NCBI GenBank assembly: GCA_029717555.1
Contig: JAMDHS010000119.1
Coordinates: 1-52,127 of the forward strand
DNA from: Peribolospora baueri
Taxonomy: Eukaryota; Basidiomycota; Peribolosporomycetes; Peribolosporales; Peribolosporaceae
Length of the DNA: 52,127 bases
Direction of reading: 5' to 3'
Below, one piece after another: positions 11,346-22,947 of the stretch (its first letter is position 1; the number at the start of each line of letters is the position of its first letter). Both the position numbers and the translations under genes were made by a program. Below the pieces are notes generated by a model. That model had not been told where the DNA came from. It worked only from the letters and a program-made list of their open reading frames with translations, and did no database searches.

Positions 11346-12110
11346 GAGCGGCAAAGGCTTGGCGAGAATCGGGACCGAAGGCAAACGGAGAGCTGGCCTG
11401 CTCTTTCTTGAGGAGGCGAGTGAGCGGAAGAATGGTGCGCGAGTGGCCGTTGATGAATAGCCTGTAAAAGTTGGCGAAGCCCAGAAACGAGAGAAGCTCG
11501 GTGGGGCTGGTGGGCTCCGGCCACGAGGTGATGGCGTCTACCTTGTCCTTCGACATGTGGACGCCATCGGCAGACACAGTGTACCCCAGATACTCGGTCT
11601 GGGTCATGTGGAAGGAGCATTTTTCTGCCTTGGCGTACAAGCCGTTGTTGATGAGGCGGCGAAGTACCTCGCGGACGTGGCGGACATGTTACTCTGCGTC
11701 CAAAGAGAAAACAAGAATGTCATCCAAATACACAAGCACCGTGACGTCCAGAAGGTCTCGGAAGATGTCGTTCATAAGACCCTGGAACGTTGCGGGAGCG
11801 TTAGTGAGCCCGAAAGGCATCACGATAGACTCAAAATGTCCGTACGCCGCGCAATCGGTCCAAGGTGTCGGAGATGAGGGGCAAGGCGAGCCGGTTCTTG
11901 CGGGTGTCGAATTGAGTCCTCGGTAATCGACGCAGAGGCGGAGTTCCCCAGATTTCTTCTTGTCGAGAAGGAGTGGCCGTGTCGAGACGGAGGTGCCGAT
12001 GCCGAAGCCTCATGCCGAAGCCTTAGATTCGAGGAGTGCTCGAGACTTCTTGACCTCTCTGCCGCTGGACGTTCGTATTGCTTCGGCCGGTGCTTGTCGC
12101 TCTGTAACAC
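11335..12110 (-). mobile_element. Ty3/Gypsy retrotransposon fossil, opposite strand
   Basis: A second broken pol fragment of the same family, facing the first one. It shows the palm and thumb side of the reverse transcriptase ([39 protein letters not shown]) and the same RT start region nearer 11840-12000. The two fragments share near-identical stretches, so they form an inverted arrangement meeting near 11340. No terminal repeats were found. Confidence 0.85.
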
Positions 12111-12947
12111 TTTTTCCTTTCTGGAAGCAGTCTTCGGCCACTGCGCTCCGCCAGAGCGGACAAAACACCACTGTCGGTTTATGGCAGGAAGGAAAATGGT
12201 ATCATAAGCCGACCGTATGGGCCGACGCCTTCAGAGGCATTGCATCGGAGACAGCTGGATCGCTGGATATCCCAGGAGACGGGGAAATGAGGAGCGCAAA
12301 CGTGGTCGTCCCACGTCTCTCTTCGCGACATGCCAGCACGTCAGCTTACAGGCAGCGAGATTCCGCTCAGCGGCTGGACCACTGAAGACACCCCGACCAG
12401 GGGACAGTCGCACCGTTGACATAGCCAGAGGTCGAAAAGAGGAGATTTTGGTTGAGTGTCGCACCATCTGCCGTCGAGCGCACGCACTGACCACGTCACG
12501 TGCCTTCCGTGCTCTTGGCCCGCCTATTCCACAACGGACGGCGACGAGTATGACGACCGCCACCAACTTATTCTCGTTCCGTATCTGCGCAATTATGTGT
12601 GTGCTTGTGCGATCCTGCAGACGGCTTTCGTTCATGGAGACGGAGCAAGAAGGGAAATCATCACGACGTTACCACCTACCTGACCGCCGGCACCATCTAC
12701 CGGGACCGCCCGGACCTCGGACCGGACGACGCATCGTCATCTTAAAATATTCACAGTCCCCATGGGGCCCCACCTCGCAAGCAGTCTACTCGTCTAGTCG
12801 TCCGTCTCCGAGTTTTCCTTCAAGCTCGTCCCTTTATCGCCAACGGACGGAAAGCACGGAAGCGGCGCAGCACTTACTGCTCGCTTCCCTCGATGCGCAA
12901 GCTACATACGTCTGCTCACCCTCCGTCTCCCGCGACGCAGCTTGCTG
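12111..12947. other. Upstream region of the GH115 gene
   Basis: No gene was recognised between the retroelement fossil and the TATA box at 12948. It should contain the 5' regulatory region of the secreted glucuronidase. Carbon-source control would be usual for such enzymes but no operator was identified. Confidence 0.4.
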
Positions 12948-12955
12948 TATAAAAG
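12948..12955 (+). promoter_or_regulatory. TATA box of the GH115 gene
   Basis: TATAAAAG, 114 bases upstream of the start codon at 13062. It has a strong consensus and correct orientation. Confidence 0.65.
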
Positions 12956-13061
12956 GCGCCCGATCGTCAAGCACTCGCTTAGGCTGAGCTCGGTCCGTCT
13001 CTCCCTTGCTCGTCAGTCAACGTCCTACGACAATACGGCAGAAACCAAAGAAACCGGCAAG

Positions 13062-16000
13062 ATGTCGTTCCGACGCCGGCTTTTCTCCGTCTCTCTCACA
13101 CTCTCTCTCCTTCTCTCCTGGTCACCCGTTCACAGCGCCCTCGCCCTCGGACAGGAGCGTTGTCTCACGTTCGCCTCGTCCTCCTCAACAAAGGATACCT
13201 TCCCGCTTGTCCATTCAGGCCAGGCTCTCCCCCTCCTCATCGATGCACAGGACCATGCCGGAGTGAGAAGGGCGGCCGGATCGTTTGCCGAGGACGTGGA
13301 AGCGGTGACCGGTGTCAAGCCCGACGTTTTATCCGTAAATGGCTCGCTTCCTTCATTGTCGTCCCGCTCAGTCATCATCGCTGGGTCCTTGGGAACCACA
13401 TTGATTTCAAAAATGATGGAAAGCGCTGGCGGACAGCAGATCAACGGATCCACTCTTGCCGCTGGCGGGTTTTCAACGCTGCATGGAAAGTGGGAGGCTT
13501 TCCAGATTCAGGTCGTTCAAAGGCCGATGGAGGGTGTTGATGAGGCGCTTGTGATTGCTGGTGGCGACAAGGTTGGCTCAGTTTCCCCTCCTTTCGCTTT
13601 CTTGCCCACGTTGTCATGGCACAGTCGCGTTCAGTGCTTATTTCCTCACATTCTTAACCACAGCGTGGTACCATATATGGGCTGTACGATCTCTCGGAGC
13701 AAATGGGCGTGTCTCCTTGGCATTGGTGGGTATGAGCGAGCCAACAAAGAGACTTCACGGCGAGGACAGGACGCGGCGTACCGCTAGCAATGCCTTCATT
13801 TCATCTCAAAAAGTAGTGAAATTAAAGTGTTCATTTCCCTTTTCAGGTGGGCGGACGTCGCGCCGGACACTCAGGGTGGCATCTACTTCCAGCGCAATAT
13901 GACGTGCAGACACGATGAACCTTCTGTCAAATACCGGTGAGCAGGTTCTTCCCGTTTGGCCTAGCTAATGTTCATCTTCTCACTGCCTGAGGGCTCGATG
14001 ATTTATCCTGAACTATTTTTGCTTTCGCTGCACAGCGGCATATTCATCAACGACGAACAGCCAGTGCTATGGGATTGGGCCAAAACGTATTATAAAACCG
14101 GTAGCGGTCCCCCTTTCATCGCCGACATGTACGCGTGAGTCTGTCTCTTATCGCTTGGTGATCAAGAGGGAGAGCGCGTTGATAACAACTTCCTTCCTCC
14201 ACGGGTCCCGGTATCTTCATTTGCAGAAGGATTTTTGAACTCCTTCTCAGGCTCAAAGCCAATCTGCTTTGGCCCGCCATGTGGGCAAGGTGAGAGGGTG
14301 TGTCCTCGTGCGTAGTCGTCAGAGTGGCTTGCTCAATGATGATACTTACTCTTTTGTACCTCCTGCGCCACCTTGTACAGCATGTTCGATGTCGACGGTC
14401 TTAACATCACCAATGGACTACCCCCAACCCCGACTGCCGGGCCGAATCAAGTTCTGGCAGACTCCTACGGAATAGTGATGGGCACCAGTCACCAAGAGCC
14501 CATGGCTCGTGAGTTCTCGTCTCTTTTTCGTCGTCGCCTTCATGATGGCCAATGGCTCTCGACTTCCTTCCCCCTCACGGCCAACTGAAGGTAATACGCC
14601 CGAATGGAGCACATACGGCACAGGAGCTGTAAGCTTCAGGTTTTATTTGAGTCTGGACTCGCCGCATAGGAGCTGAGGGTGCCTTGATCTCCTGATCCTC
14701 CAGTGGAACTTTACGACCAACAGCCAAGAGCTCACCGTGAGTTCACCCTTCTGCAAATTACTGCTGCTTTCTGGTCAGGTTTAGCATGATACTGACAAGT
14801 TTGTTTGACCGTCGATTTACGACATCAGTCCTTTTGGACGTACGGCGCAGAGCGAGCACGGCCGTATGATACGATGTTTACAGTAGGGATGAGGGGCAAT
14901 GGCGACCTTCCCCTTCCGGGAGCGAATATTCAGGTCGGAATTTTTTTGACTGCTCCCTACCGAAGTGCTCGCTAGCGTCGTTGCTTGTATACTGAGCCTG
15001 TCATCGCTTTCCGGTACCATGTTCCCACAGGTCATGCAAAGTACGTATCCTCGAAGAGGGTACTGAGTGCAGAGATGGGTCGACTCTCAGGCTGACGAAA
15101 TCCATTCACCGGCGCCTCTGGTCTCTGCAAGACATCACCGCCTCACAAAGGAAGGTTCTGTCCAACGTCTTCAACAAATCAGACGTCACCATCATCCCTC
15201 AGATGTGGTGCATGTACAAGGAGGTGCTGGTGGGTCCGAGGCTCGGGTTTGTCAACCCGAATAAGGCAAGTCGACGGATTTTCGACTGTAACTAAGGAAG
15301 ATTGTGGGGGCGTGCTTTGGAGTAGTCGTACTATGCTTCCGGCCTTCAAGTGCCGGAAGACGTAACTGTGCTAATTCCTGACGATAAGTACGTGCAAATG
15401 TACGCTCACCTTGTCGTGTATAGCGGTCGCTCATATATCTGCTCCACTTCCGGCCTCGATGGCCAAACAGCTGGGGCAATCTGATGTGGGCGTTGTCGGT
15501 AAGTAAGAGAGAGGGACGACATCTTGGATTTGTGAGAAACAAGCTGAGCGTCGGCCTTAGTTTGTCTCTCAGCCGTCAGCGGCCAACAGGACGGGAGGCG
15601 GTGGCGTGTACTACCACGCAGACTACGTCGGTGATCCTAGGGACTATAAGTGGATCAAGTAGGACCTCCCTTTTTGAAGCATCTCCTTTTTCTCCGCCCG
15701 CTCGGCTGAAGTATTTCCGTCCCGTCCTCTTACAGCACTGTCAGTTTGCCGAAGGTGGGGAAAGAATTGTCAACCCTGAGTCCGGACCGTATCCTGACGA
15801 GTTTTCGTGTTGTCCTGTCGGGTAGACTTGGGAGCAGATGCACATCGCCTCAGCGTATAACATGAACAAGATATGGGTACTGAACGTAGGAGGTGAGTTT
15901 TCCGCTCTGTAAGGCCAGGTTGGCCAGATTTGCGCTGAAAGGGGAATTCCTCGCGCTTGTCTCGCGTACCTGTGACAGACCTCAAGATGCTGGAGGTACC

Positions 16001-18150
16001 CACTGAATTCTTCCTCTCGATGGCATACGACACGTCGCGTTGGCACAGGGACTCCATTATAGATTATTTAGAGCAGTGGGCGGCGCGCGAGTTTGGTCAG
16101 AAGTATGCCAAGGACATTGCCAACATCACGCTGAGCTATTCCGTACGTTCCAAGATGACGAGCTGGCAGGGTTAGCGTTCAACATACTGAGATACGTCTT
16201 TGGACTGCTCCTGAACAGAACATGAACGCTCGCATCAAACCCGAGCTGGTCAATTCGACGCTTTGGAGCCTGATCAACTATGAAGAGTGAGCTTCTCATC
16301 ATCCCTTGCTCACAGAGGCGAAGATGCACCCGGGCACGAGACTGAGAGACTTACACGCAACTTCCTAGAGCCGACAAAGTTGTGGCCACGTGGAATTCTT
16401 TAGTCCAGCGGGCTTCCAAGATTTACGCCAACCTTCCGAGCTCCAAACACGATGCCTTTTTTGAGCTCGTGCTCGCACCCACGGCCTTGTCTGCTAACCT
16501 GAATGAACTATATATTGCCGCGTAGGTGGATTCCCTCACTGGCTCCGGTCGCTTGCCTACTCGCGTTCATTCGCTCTTCTGATCGGCAGAGGCAAGAACA
16601 ACCTCTACGCCAGCCAAGGTCGAACCTCGGCCAACCTGTGGGCTGAGAAGACTTTGGCGTTATTCCGAAACGACCAAAACCTCACAAACGTCTTCCATGG
16701 CCTGCAAAATGGAAAGTGGAATCAGTGAGTGCAGCCTCCTTGTAGTTTCATCTCGTAGTTTTTGGAAAACTCATTTGGATTACATGGTCTCTTTTTGTAT
16801 CGCTGAAAGTATGCTCGGCCAAACAGTAGGTCACACGATAATTAATTTGTTGAACGCTGGCACGTCGTCACTGACGTTTCGATGCATACTGTCTGCGTGT
16901 TTCAGCACATCAACTACTACTACTGGCAAGTCTTCGTAGCACCAATATCCTCTGTTTTGTCCTTCCACTGACTTTATAGGCACGGCTTTCTTGACCGCAC
17001 CACAGGCAACAGCCTATGCGGAACACCCTTCCGCCGGTTCAGTGGGTCCAGGACTTGCCGGCTACTCCAACCGGCCCAAGCAACGTCCGTATCACTGTCG
17101 AAAACTCCAAAGGCGCTTGGCCAGGAGATAACCAATACAACTGCGCTCAAGGTGACTTGAATTACCGTCAGCTTGCTAGGAGCTTGCTTCCCAGAGTCTA
17201 AGTATGCTGGCCAACGACCTCTTCTTCAGGCTACAGCTGTCCGGACCCTACCCTCCTCCCGATGGATCCTTATGGCGCTCCATCGCGGTGGGTCGATGTA
17301 TCATCCGGCGGACCTATGGACGTCACCTTCACGGCAACATCCAACACGTCGTGGCTCAAGGTCAGCAAGCCGAGCGGGAAAATCGCTGGCGACGGCACAA
17401 CAGACACGAGGGTGTACATTAGCGTGGATTGGTCTCGAGTGCCCGGTTCTCCAACGAACACAAGCTCTTTCAGTACGCTCGGCTCGGTCACGTTCAATGC
17501 CAGCGACGGCAGTAGGACCGTCGTGAGCGTACCCGTGAATAAGACAGTCCCACCGTCGTCCGGCTTCCGTGGCTTTGTCGAAGGCGACGGGTACGTCGCC
17601 ATTGAGGCGGAACATGCGCAGCGCAACGAGTGCGCAGCGCAACGAGTCGGCACAGGGAGTTGCTTGGCAAGTCATCCCGTACTACGGCAAGACCCTCAGC
17701 GGAGTCGCACCCTTCCCGATCACTGCAACCAACTTCTCGGCAGGAGAAGGGCCGAGCCTCGAGTACGACTTCTGGGCCGTCGATTCCATCGGCGGGAGCG
17801 GGAACATAAGCGTGACGGCCTTCCTGGGCCCGTCCAATAACTTCCTCCCCGACGCTCCTCTCTCGTACGCCCTGCAGCTAGACGGAGGCGAACCCGTGAC
17901 TGTCAAACCCGTGCCAGTCTCTAGTCCAGGTACGACGCCTCCGGATTGGAATGCCGTCGTCTCCGCCGAGATCAGGACGGTAGTGACCAACTTCACAATG
18001 GGAGCGGAGAGCGTATTAGGGGCGCATACGCTCAAGGTGTCGGCCATGACTCCCGGCGTCGTTCTCGAGCGTCTGGTCATTGACATGGGAGGTGTGCGTG
18101 CCAGAGGATCCTCGTATCTCGGCCCACCGGAGAGCAAAATGATCGGGTGA
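13062..18150 (+). CDS. GH115 glucuronidase, secreted, frame change near 3' end
   Basis: Family GH115 enzymes remove (4-O-methyl)glucuronic acid from xylan side chains, outside the cell. The start at 13062 gives a signal peptide (MSFRRRLFSVSLTLSLLLSW, cleaved near HSALA). Family blocks follow in order: VRRAAGSFAEDVEAVTG and VIAGSLGTTLI (13260-13400), GIYFQRNMTCRHDEPS (13880), IFINDEQPVLWDWAKTYY (14040), LRLKANLLWPAMW (14250), DSYGIVMGTSHQEPM (14460), MRGNGDLPLPGANIQ (14890), GGGVYYHADYVGDP (15600), MAYDTSRWHRDSI (16020) and the C-terminal beta-rich domain to 18150. Well over a dozen small introns interrupt it. Expected length is about 950-1000 residues. A 16-base tandem duplication at 17616-17647 shifts the frame inside the C-terminal domain. 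As sequenced, translation would end at 17840 instead of 18150. No splice sites around it restore frame. It may be a real allele, recent decay, or an assembly error. Confidence 0.88.
17616..17647 (+). repeat. 16-base tandem duplication in GH115 coding region
   Basis: Two perfect copies of GCGCAGCGCAACGAGT lie head to tail. Sixteen is not a multiple of three. With a single copy the frame reads EAEHAQRNESAQGVAWQV and continues to the stop at 18150. Confidence 0.95.
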
Positions 18151-18535
18151 CCAGTGCAGCGTTTGCTTTCGATGGCCAACTCGTTCACCGGGCGCGAGCT
18201 TCCTTTTTTTTTTTTCGCTTGCAATATTATGGATTGATCGACGTCATCGGAATATTTCTGTAGTTCATATTACGCTGAAAGCACGACAAAAGTCAATGGA
18301 TAGACGAATTTCTTCCTATCCTCCCGTCCATTCCACGACCACAAACGCGACAAAGTGGAGCCAGGTGTATATTCACGGGTCGTGTGTTTTCGAGAATGCA
18401 CCATTTCTTCCTATGGTCCTCCTTCCCAGCAGAAAACATTTAGCTACCGGCGTTCATCCACTCACGTACCAGCTTAGAGAGGGGGAAAAGCAGATTCTTG
18501 GCGAGGAAGAAGACTTGGTCCGCCCCGGTGCTAGG
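18151..18535. other. Convergent intergenic region
   Basis: The GH115 gene and the aminotransferase gene end toward each other here. A run of ten or more T near 18205-18218 is the only striking feature. No gene was seen. Confidence 0.45.
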
Positions 18536-21135
18536 CTACGAGGGAGGTAGCGGCTGAGATCCGATCCATGGCTTGAGGCCGAGGGTATGTCCAAGACGGC
18601 TGAGGGCGACCTGTTGGGAAAGAAAATGGGTGAGAGGTAACAAAAAGCCCGAGGTCGAGGGAAGAGACGTTACGGAGAGCGTGGAAAAGGAGGTCAGAAC
18701 GTGTGGACAGCCGTTGAATGTGAACGGAGGTACATGCACGCACCTGCATTGCTTTGGCAGGCATGGAATAAGTGATCCTGAACCAGCCCGGCTCGGGGTG
18801 GTGGTAAAATGCGCCTGGCGCAATGAACACTTTGTTCTCGAGCGCCTTGGACGCCAGCGCCTGTTCGAGAGCCCGTGGGTCCGGCTTAGCATCGTCTTCT
18901 TCGTTGGCGATAGGCGCCCGTTCGACTTGTTTGCTCTCTGTATCGACAGTGGCGACGGCAGCAGCCGACTTTGCCTTGGCATGGGCAAAGGAGAGGACCG
19001 AGGGCTCCGTAAGGAAGCGCCGGAGGTCGACGAGGCCGAAGTGACCTGCCGTTGGGGTAAGATAGGGGATCTGATGACGAACGGACGGGAGTCAGGAGAT
19101 AAAATAGAATGACTCGTTGGCCAGTCTGCCTCTGACTTGCCGCAAGCAAGAATTACAAAAGAGGTCAATACGCGCCTGGTGGTGATCACACCACTTTGCG
19201 AGGTAATCCCACGCAGCCGCAAGGCGGAGCTTGTTCTCCTTCTTGTACCATTCGAAGAATTTCTTGTCCTCGAGCAGGGCCCACCACAGTGCGTCGGCTG
19301 GGGAAGACACCTTGACGATCAGGCTCATTGCCAGAAAGGCGTTTTGGACTTGGCTGTGACAGAGAGGAATAGAGAACAGGACCAGGGAGAAAGAGAGGTT
19401 GGTCAGATAGGATGGCAAATCCAAAAAAGGCCAATGATGGAACGACGTACGGATTGTGCTGCGACACGACGATGCCCATTCGGAAGCCATTGACGTCTGT
19501 ATCGAGCAACATGCAGTGAGTGGAGCAAGACGTATATCTCGATAAGCCACACCCATGTTCCAGTTTCGCCCTCTATGTCCTTCTCGCATTCACCACGCAG
19601 GCAGATGGAAAACAGTGACAAAACGCGCACCAAAGTCTTTGCTGGCGCTGGTCACGACGTGTACCCTCGCGGGGTCGCAACCGGCTTCCTTGAGGAAGTC
19701 AATCGACAGGGCGGAGGTAAATGGCGTGGGCTTGGACACCTTTGGGTTGTCGTAGATTGACAGGGCGTAGATCCTGGCAATGCGATGCATAGAATGTGTA
19801 GAGAGACCGAGCGATTCGACGAGGGCCGACGTCGAGGTCAGTCGTGTGGACCATCCTTTTTGCACAATTCTCGCCTTCCCGCACGAAGATCGGGTGTGCG
19901 CACGCGGGCAGGACCACGCCATAGGATACTCACTCATCAACGATCAAATGACATCCCCACCGCTCCGCCCACCTCCCATACTCCACGACGGCCTCCCGCT
20001 GATAAAGCGCTCCGGTCGGGTTGTGCGGGTTACACAAAATGACCGCTCGCACGCGTTTTCCCTCTTTCTTGAGCTTCTCGGCGGCTGCATCAAAGTGGGA
20101 GAGGCCGGAGGGAGAGAAGAAGTCTGGGGAGGTGGGAGGAATGGGAACGCCGACGAGCACGGTGCCTTCTGTCCGGATCGTGACGTCACTGTCGAAGCCG
20201 TCTAGTGCAAGAGAAAAGGGGGTCAGGCAACAGTAGAGAAGCAGGAGGACACGTAATCAGCAACGTCCTGATAGAGTCGGGACCAAGGCCGAAGCGAGAG
20301 AAAACTGGGAAGCCTTCCCAAATCGATCCACGCCGGCAAACGCTCCTAGAACAGAAGAACGTCAACGCACTGTAGAAAGGCTGCATGTTGAGTAGGGAAC
20401 AATCACATGGAAAGAACAGAAGGAATGAGTGCGATGTGCGACGAGCGACTAAGAAAGCTAGCCAGTCTTCGAAACTTGGCGTACCTCGGCAATCAAGACG
20501 ACGTCATCGGGGCCGGTTAACGCATAAATGAGCTGATTGATAACGGCACCGGCGCCTGTAGAGGCGGCGATGTGCTCAGGACGAACAGGCCGGACCGGGT
20601 TGAAGGGCGGGCAGTTGAAGACGTGGTCGCAGAGCGACTGGGAGAGGCGCGTGGAGGTGGCGCCGAAGGCGCCGTAGGTTAGGTCGAGGGTCCGGAGCTG
20701 GAGATGGTTGTTGAAGAACTGGGAAGCATGCGCACAAAAATCAAGCACGCGGGCATCCAGTCAGTCCGGGTGTGTGCCTGTAAAGGACGGTTGCCTCCGT
20801 CGTCGAATTGTTCGTTTTGGTGGGCGACAATGTGCTCGTTGCGCGTGCGGGGTGGTGTTTGCTCGCAGGTTTGCTTGCACGACAATGCTCACCTCCACCA
20901 ACTCCTTGGACAACAAGGTGTTCTCAGCCACGCCAGCATTGACGACGCCGTCCGGGTTATCCTCACTCCAGAGGTTGTCGGTCAGGCCCTCCAGGATGCG
21001 CTTCAGTTCGGGCGTGATCTTATCGGCCACGGCCTTGCCTCTGGCGGACAGGCCCGGCGCTGTTGCGGCGCTGGCGGTGGGGTTGGCCGAGGGAGCAGGG
21101 GAGGAAGGCATTCTGAGGAGCAGGCGAAGGTTCAT
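18536..21135 (-). CDS. PLP-dependent class I/II aminotransferase, ACC-synthase-like
   Basis: Fold-type I PLP enzyme. The N-terminal part (start 21135, or the nearer ATG at 21111) includes GKAVADKITPELKRILEGL, DGVVNAGVAENTLLSKELVE (20900-20960) and LDLTYGAFGATSTRLSQSL (20640). The cofactor and substrate core follows: RPEHIAASTGAGAVINQLIY (20530-20590), AVILCNPHNPTGALYQREAVVEYGRWA (about 19970-20060) and HLIVDE (19935), whose Asn and Asp contact the PLP ring. The Schiff-base Lys lies in VVTSASKDF (19640-19670), continued after an intron by VNGFRMGIVVSQHNP (19460-19500). The C-terminal part has VFIAPGAFYHHPEPGWFRITYS (18760-18830), whose Arg would bind the substrate carboxylate. This pattern is shared by ACC synthases and related fungal aminotransferases; the substrate is not defined. 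At least seven exons; junctions approximate. Oriented away from GH115, so co-regulation is unlikely. Confidence 0.85.
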
Positions 21136-21551
21136 TGCTCGGAGACGTGCGATGGGATCGGGCAATGGTAGGAGGATGGTAGGAGGAGCGTAGGTAGGGA
21201 CGGAGGCAAAATGCGCTATCGTCCTCGCGATATGTACTTGCCGGCCGACCGGCGCTTGCTTTCGGCCGAACGTCGCGGCCGATCTCCTCGACTGCCACAG
21301 ATATGCTTCATTTCGGGCCGTCATTTAATTTACCTTTGAGACCATCTCGGATCGAACTCAGCTGCCATCCGAGCCGGGCCAATCGGGTGGGATACCAAGT
21401 GCGGAAGCAGCCGTTGGCAACCGCTGGACGGAGCACAATTCAGCAAGATGTTGCTTCATGGTATGTATCTAGAGCGCCAGATGGAGCATGAGACGCGGCC
21501 GCGGCCACAACTACTATACATTGGCATACGAAGGACTGCAGAGAAAGGCGC

Positions 21552-22366
21552 TCATTTCGAGCTCTGTTTATATCCTTTTGTGTCTGTGCCCGTGTCGAGG
21601 GAAGAGATACGAGCAAGCGGTTCGGCGGATAGAGCGTGAGCGGACAAATCGAACAGGCGAGGGCGACCGCCAGCGCCTGTCACTCACCGAGAATCATCTT
21701 TCCACAAATAGCACAGACACCTCTAAAACGGGAGGGAGCGGTAGTACAACAGACAAGCCACAGAGAGTGAGTCTCTGACCGTGGAGAAAACGTCGGCCCG
21801 AAGAGCAGTGAAAGAGAAAAGGTTGACAGGACTCACTTCTTGTACGCGCAACCTGTGGCGTCGACGATGAGAAGAGGAGAATATGTGATGCAGATCAGAA
21901 TCCTCCGTCCAAAGGGCTGAAGCAGGTGGCGGCCCGCGCCACGAAAGGAAGCCCAACAGGCCGCCACGCCCTCGCGCTCACCTTGACAATACTTTGCCCT
22001 CTCTTGAGTAACGGTCTGCTTGCAAATGATGCACTTGGAGCCCACGGGGTTGTACCTGTTCCTGTTCGACAGCAGCTTATTCTCGCCCACCTTGCGTCCG
22101 ACTTCCGCCGTCAAAGGTTTTCGCGAGGGGCCTGCCGCTGAGGAGGAGGACGAGCCTTGGTGGCGGAACGGGTCCGGGGCCGCAACCTTGGTCATCTCTG
22201 TGAACGCGTTCAGGGTTCAAAGCACAGAAAACGCAGATGAAGATCTTTGTCAGCACCCGAAGAATGCCCATCCGGAAAGCCGAAGAGGCACCTCCATCCA
22301 TGCATCCATCGGCATGGCTCGTCATGGCCTCAAGGGCTCACTTTTCTCGCAGCTCTTGCACACCAT
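21552..22366 (-). CDS. CRIPT, cysteine-rich PDZ-binding protein homolog
   Basis: Small conserved eukaryotic zinc protein; human CRIPT has been linked to PDZ binding and to the minor spliceosome. Exons on the minus strand: 22366-22342, 22197-21982, 21852-21837, 21722-21688 and 21583-21552. They sum to 324 bases, giving 107 residues against 101 in human. The sequence starts MVCKSCEKKMTKVAAPDPF. Four CXXC knuckles are visible: CKSC, CIIC, CQGC and CAIC. The last exon of 32 bases codes for the ending DTKGYKQSSK, matching the human DTKNYKQTSV. The third exon is only 16 bases. Without these two small exons the protein would look truncated. A serine-rich insert (SSSSSAAG) replaces a shorter loop. 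Confidence 0.93.
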
Positions 22367-22947
22367 CTTGGGCGAACGATCACCCGGTAATGTAAGGCAG
22401 AGATCGACCTAGTGGACGCCCCGGAGGGGTCGTCGTCAAATCGATTTTGACCTTTTGAACCGGATGGCCCGACGAGTGTCCTCCAAGATCGAGCGAGTGC
22501 TGGACGTGGTGGATGGCGGAGAGGTCTGACTCGGTCCGACTGACTGCGGGACTCGTCTGATCAGCGTCGAGATGTCTGTCTCTTCCTCCGACTTGGACTC
22601 GAGCTCCAGAGCTCCACAACCAGTTAGCGCCTGAAAGATCGATGAAGCGAGCTCAGGGGAGATTGTGCCTCTGCCATGTATCTCGAAGGAGAAGATGATG
22701 GCAGCGTCCACCGAATCACAAGGAGACGATGCTTCGTTCGGCCTCCCGGCCCTGATCGGCCGACGGCATCGTGTCACGTGCCGACCTACCGTGTCTCGTA
22801 CGAGTCATCCGGCCGCATATGGACTACCTTCCCCTGCTCTCGCTTGTCGCAGAAGCGATAGACGATCCCTGTCGTTCCGCTTTCCATCGTACGCTCCTTT
22901 CCCTCACCCTTTGTCTTTTTCTCTTGCTTTCCTCCACAGTTGAAGAG

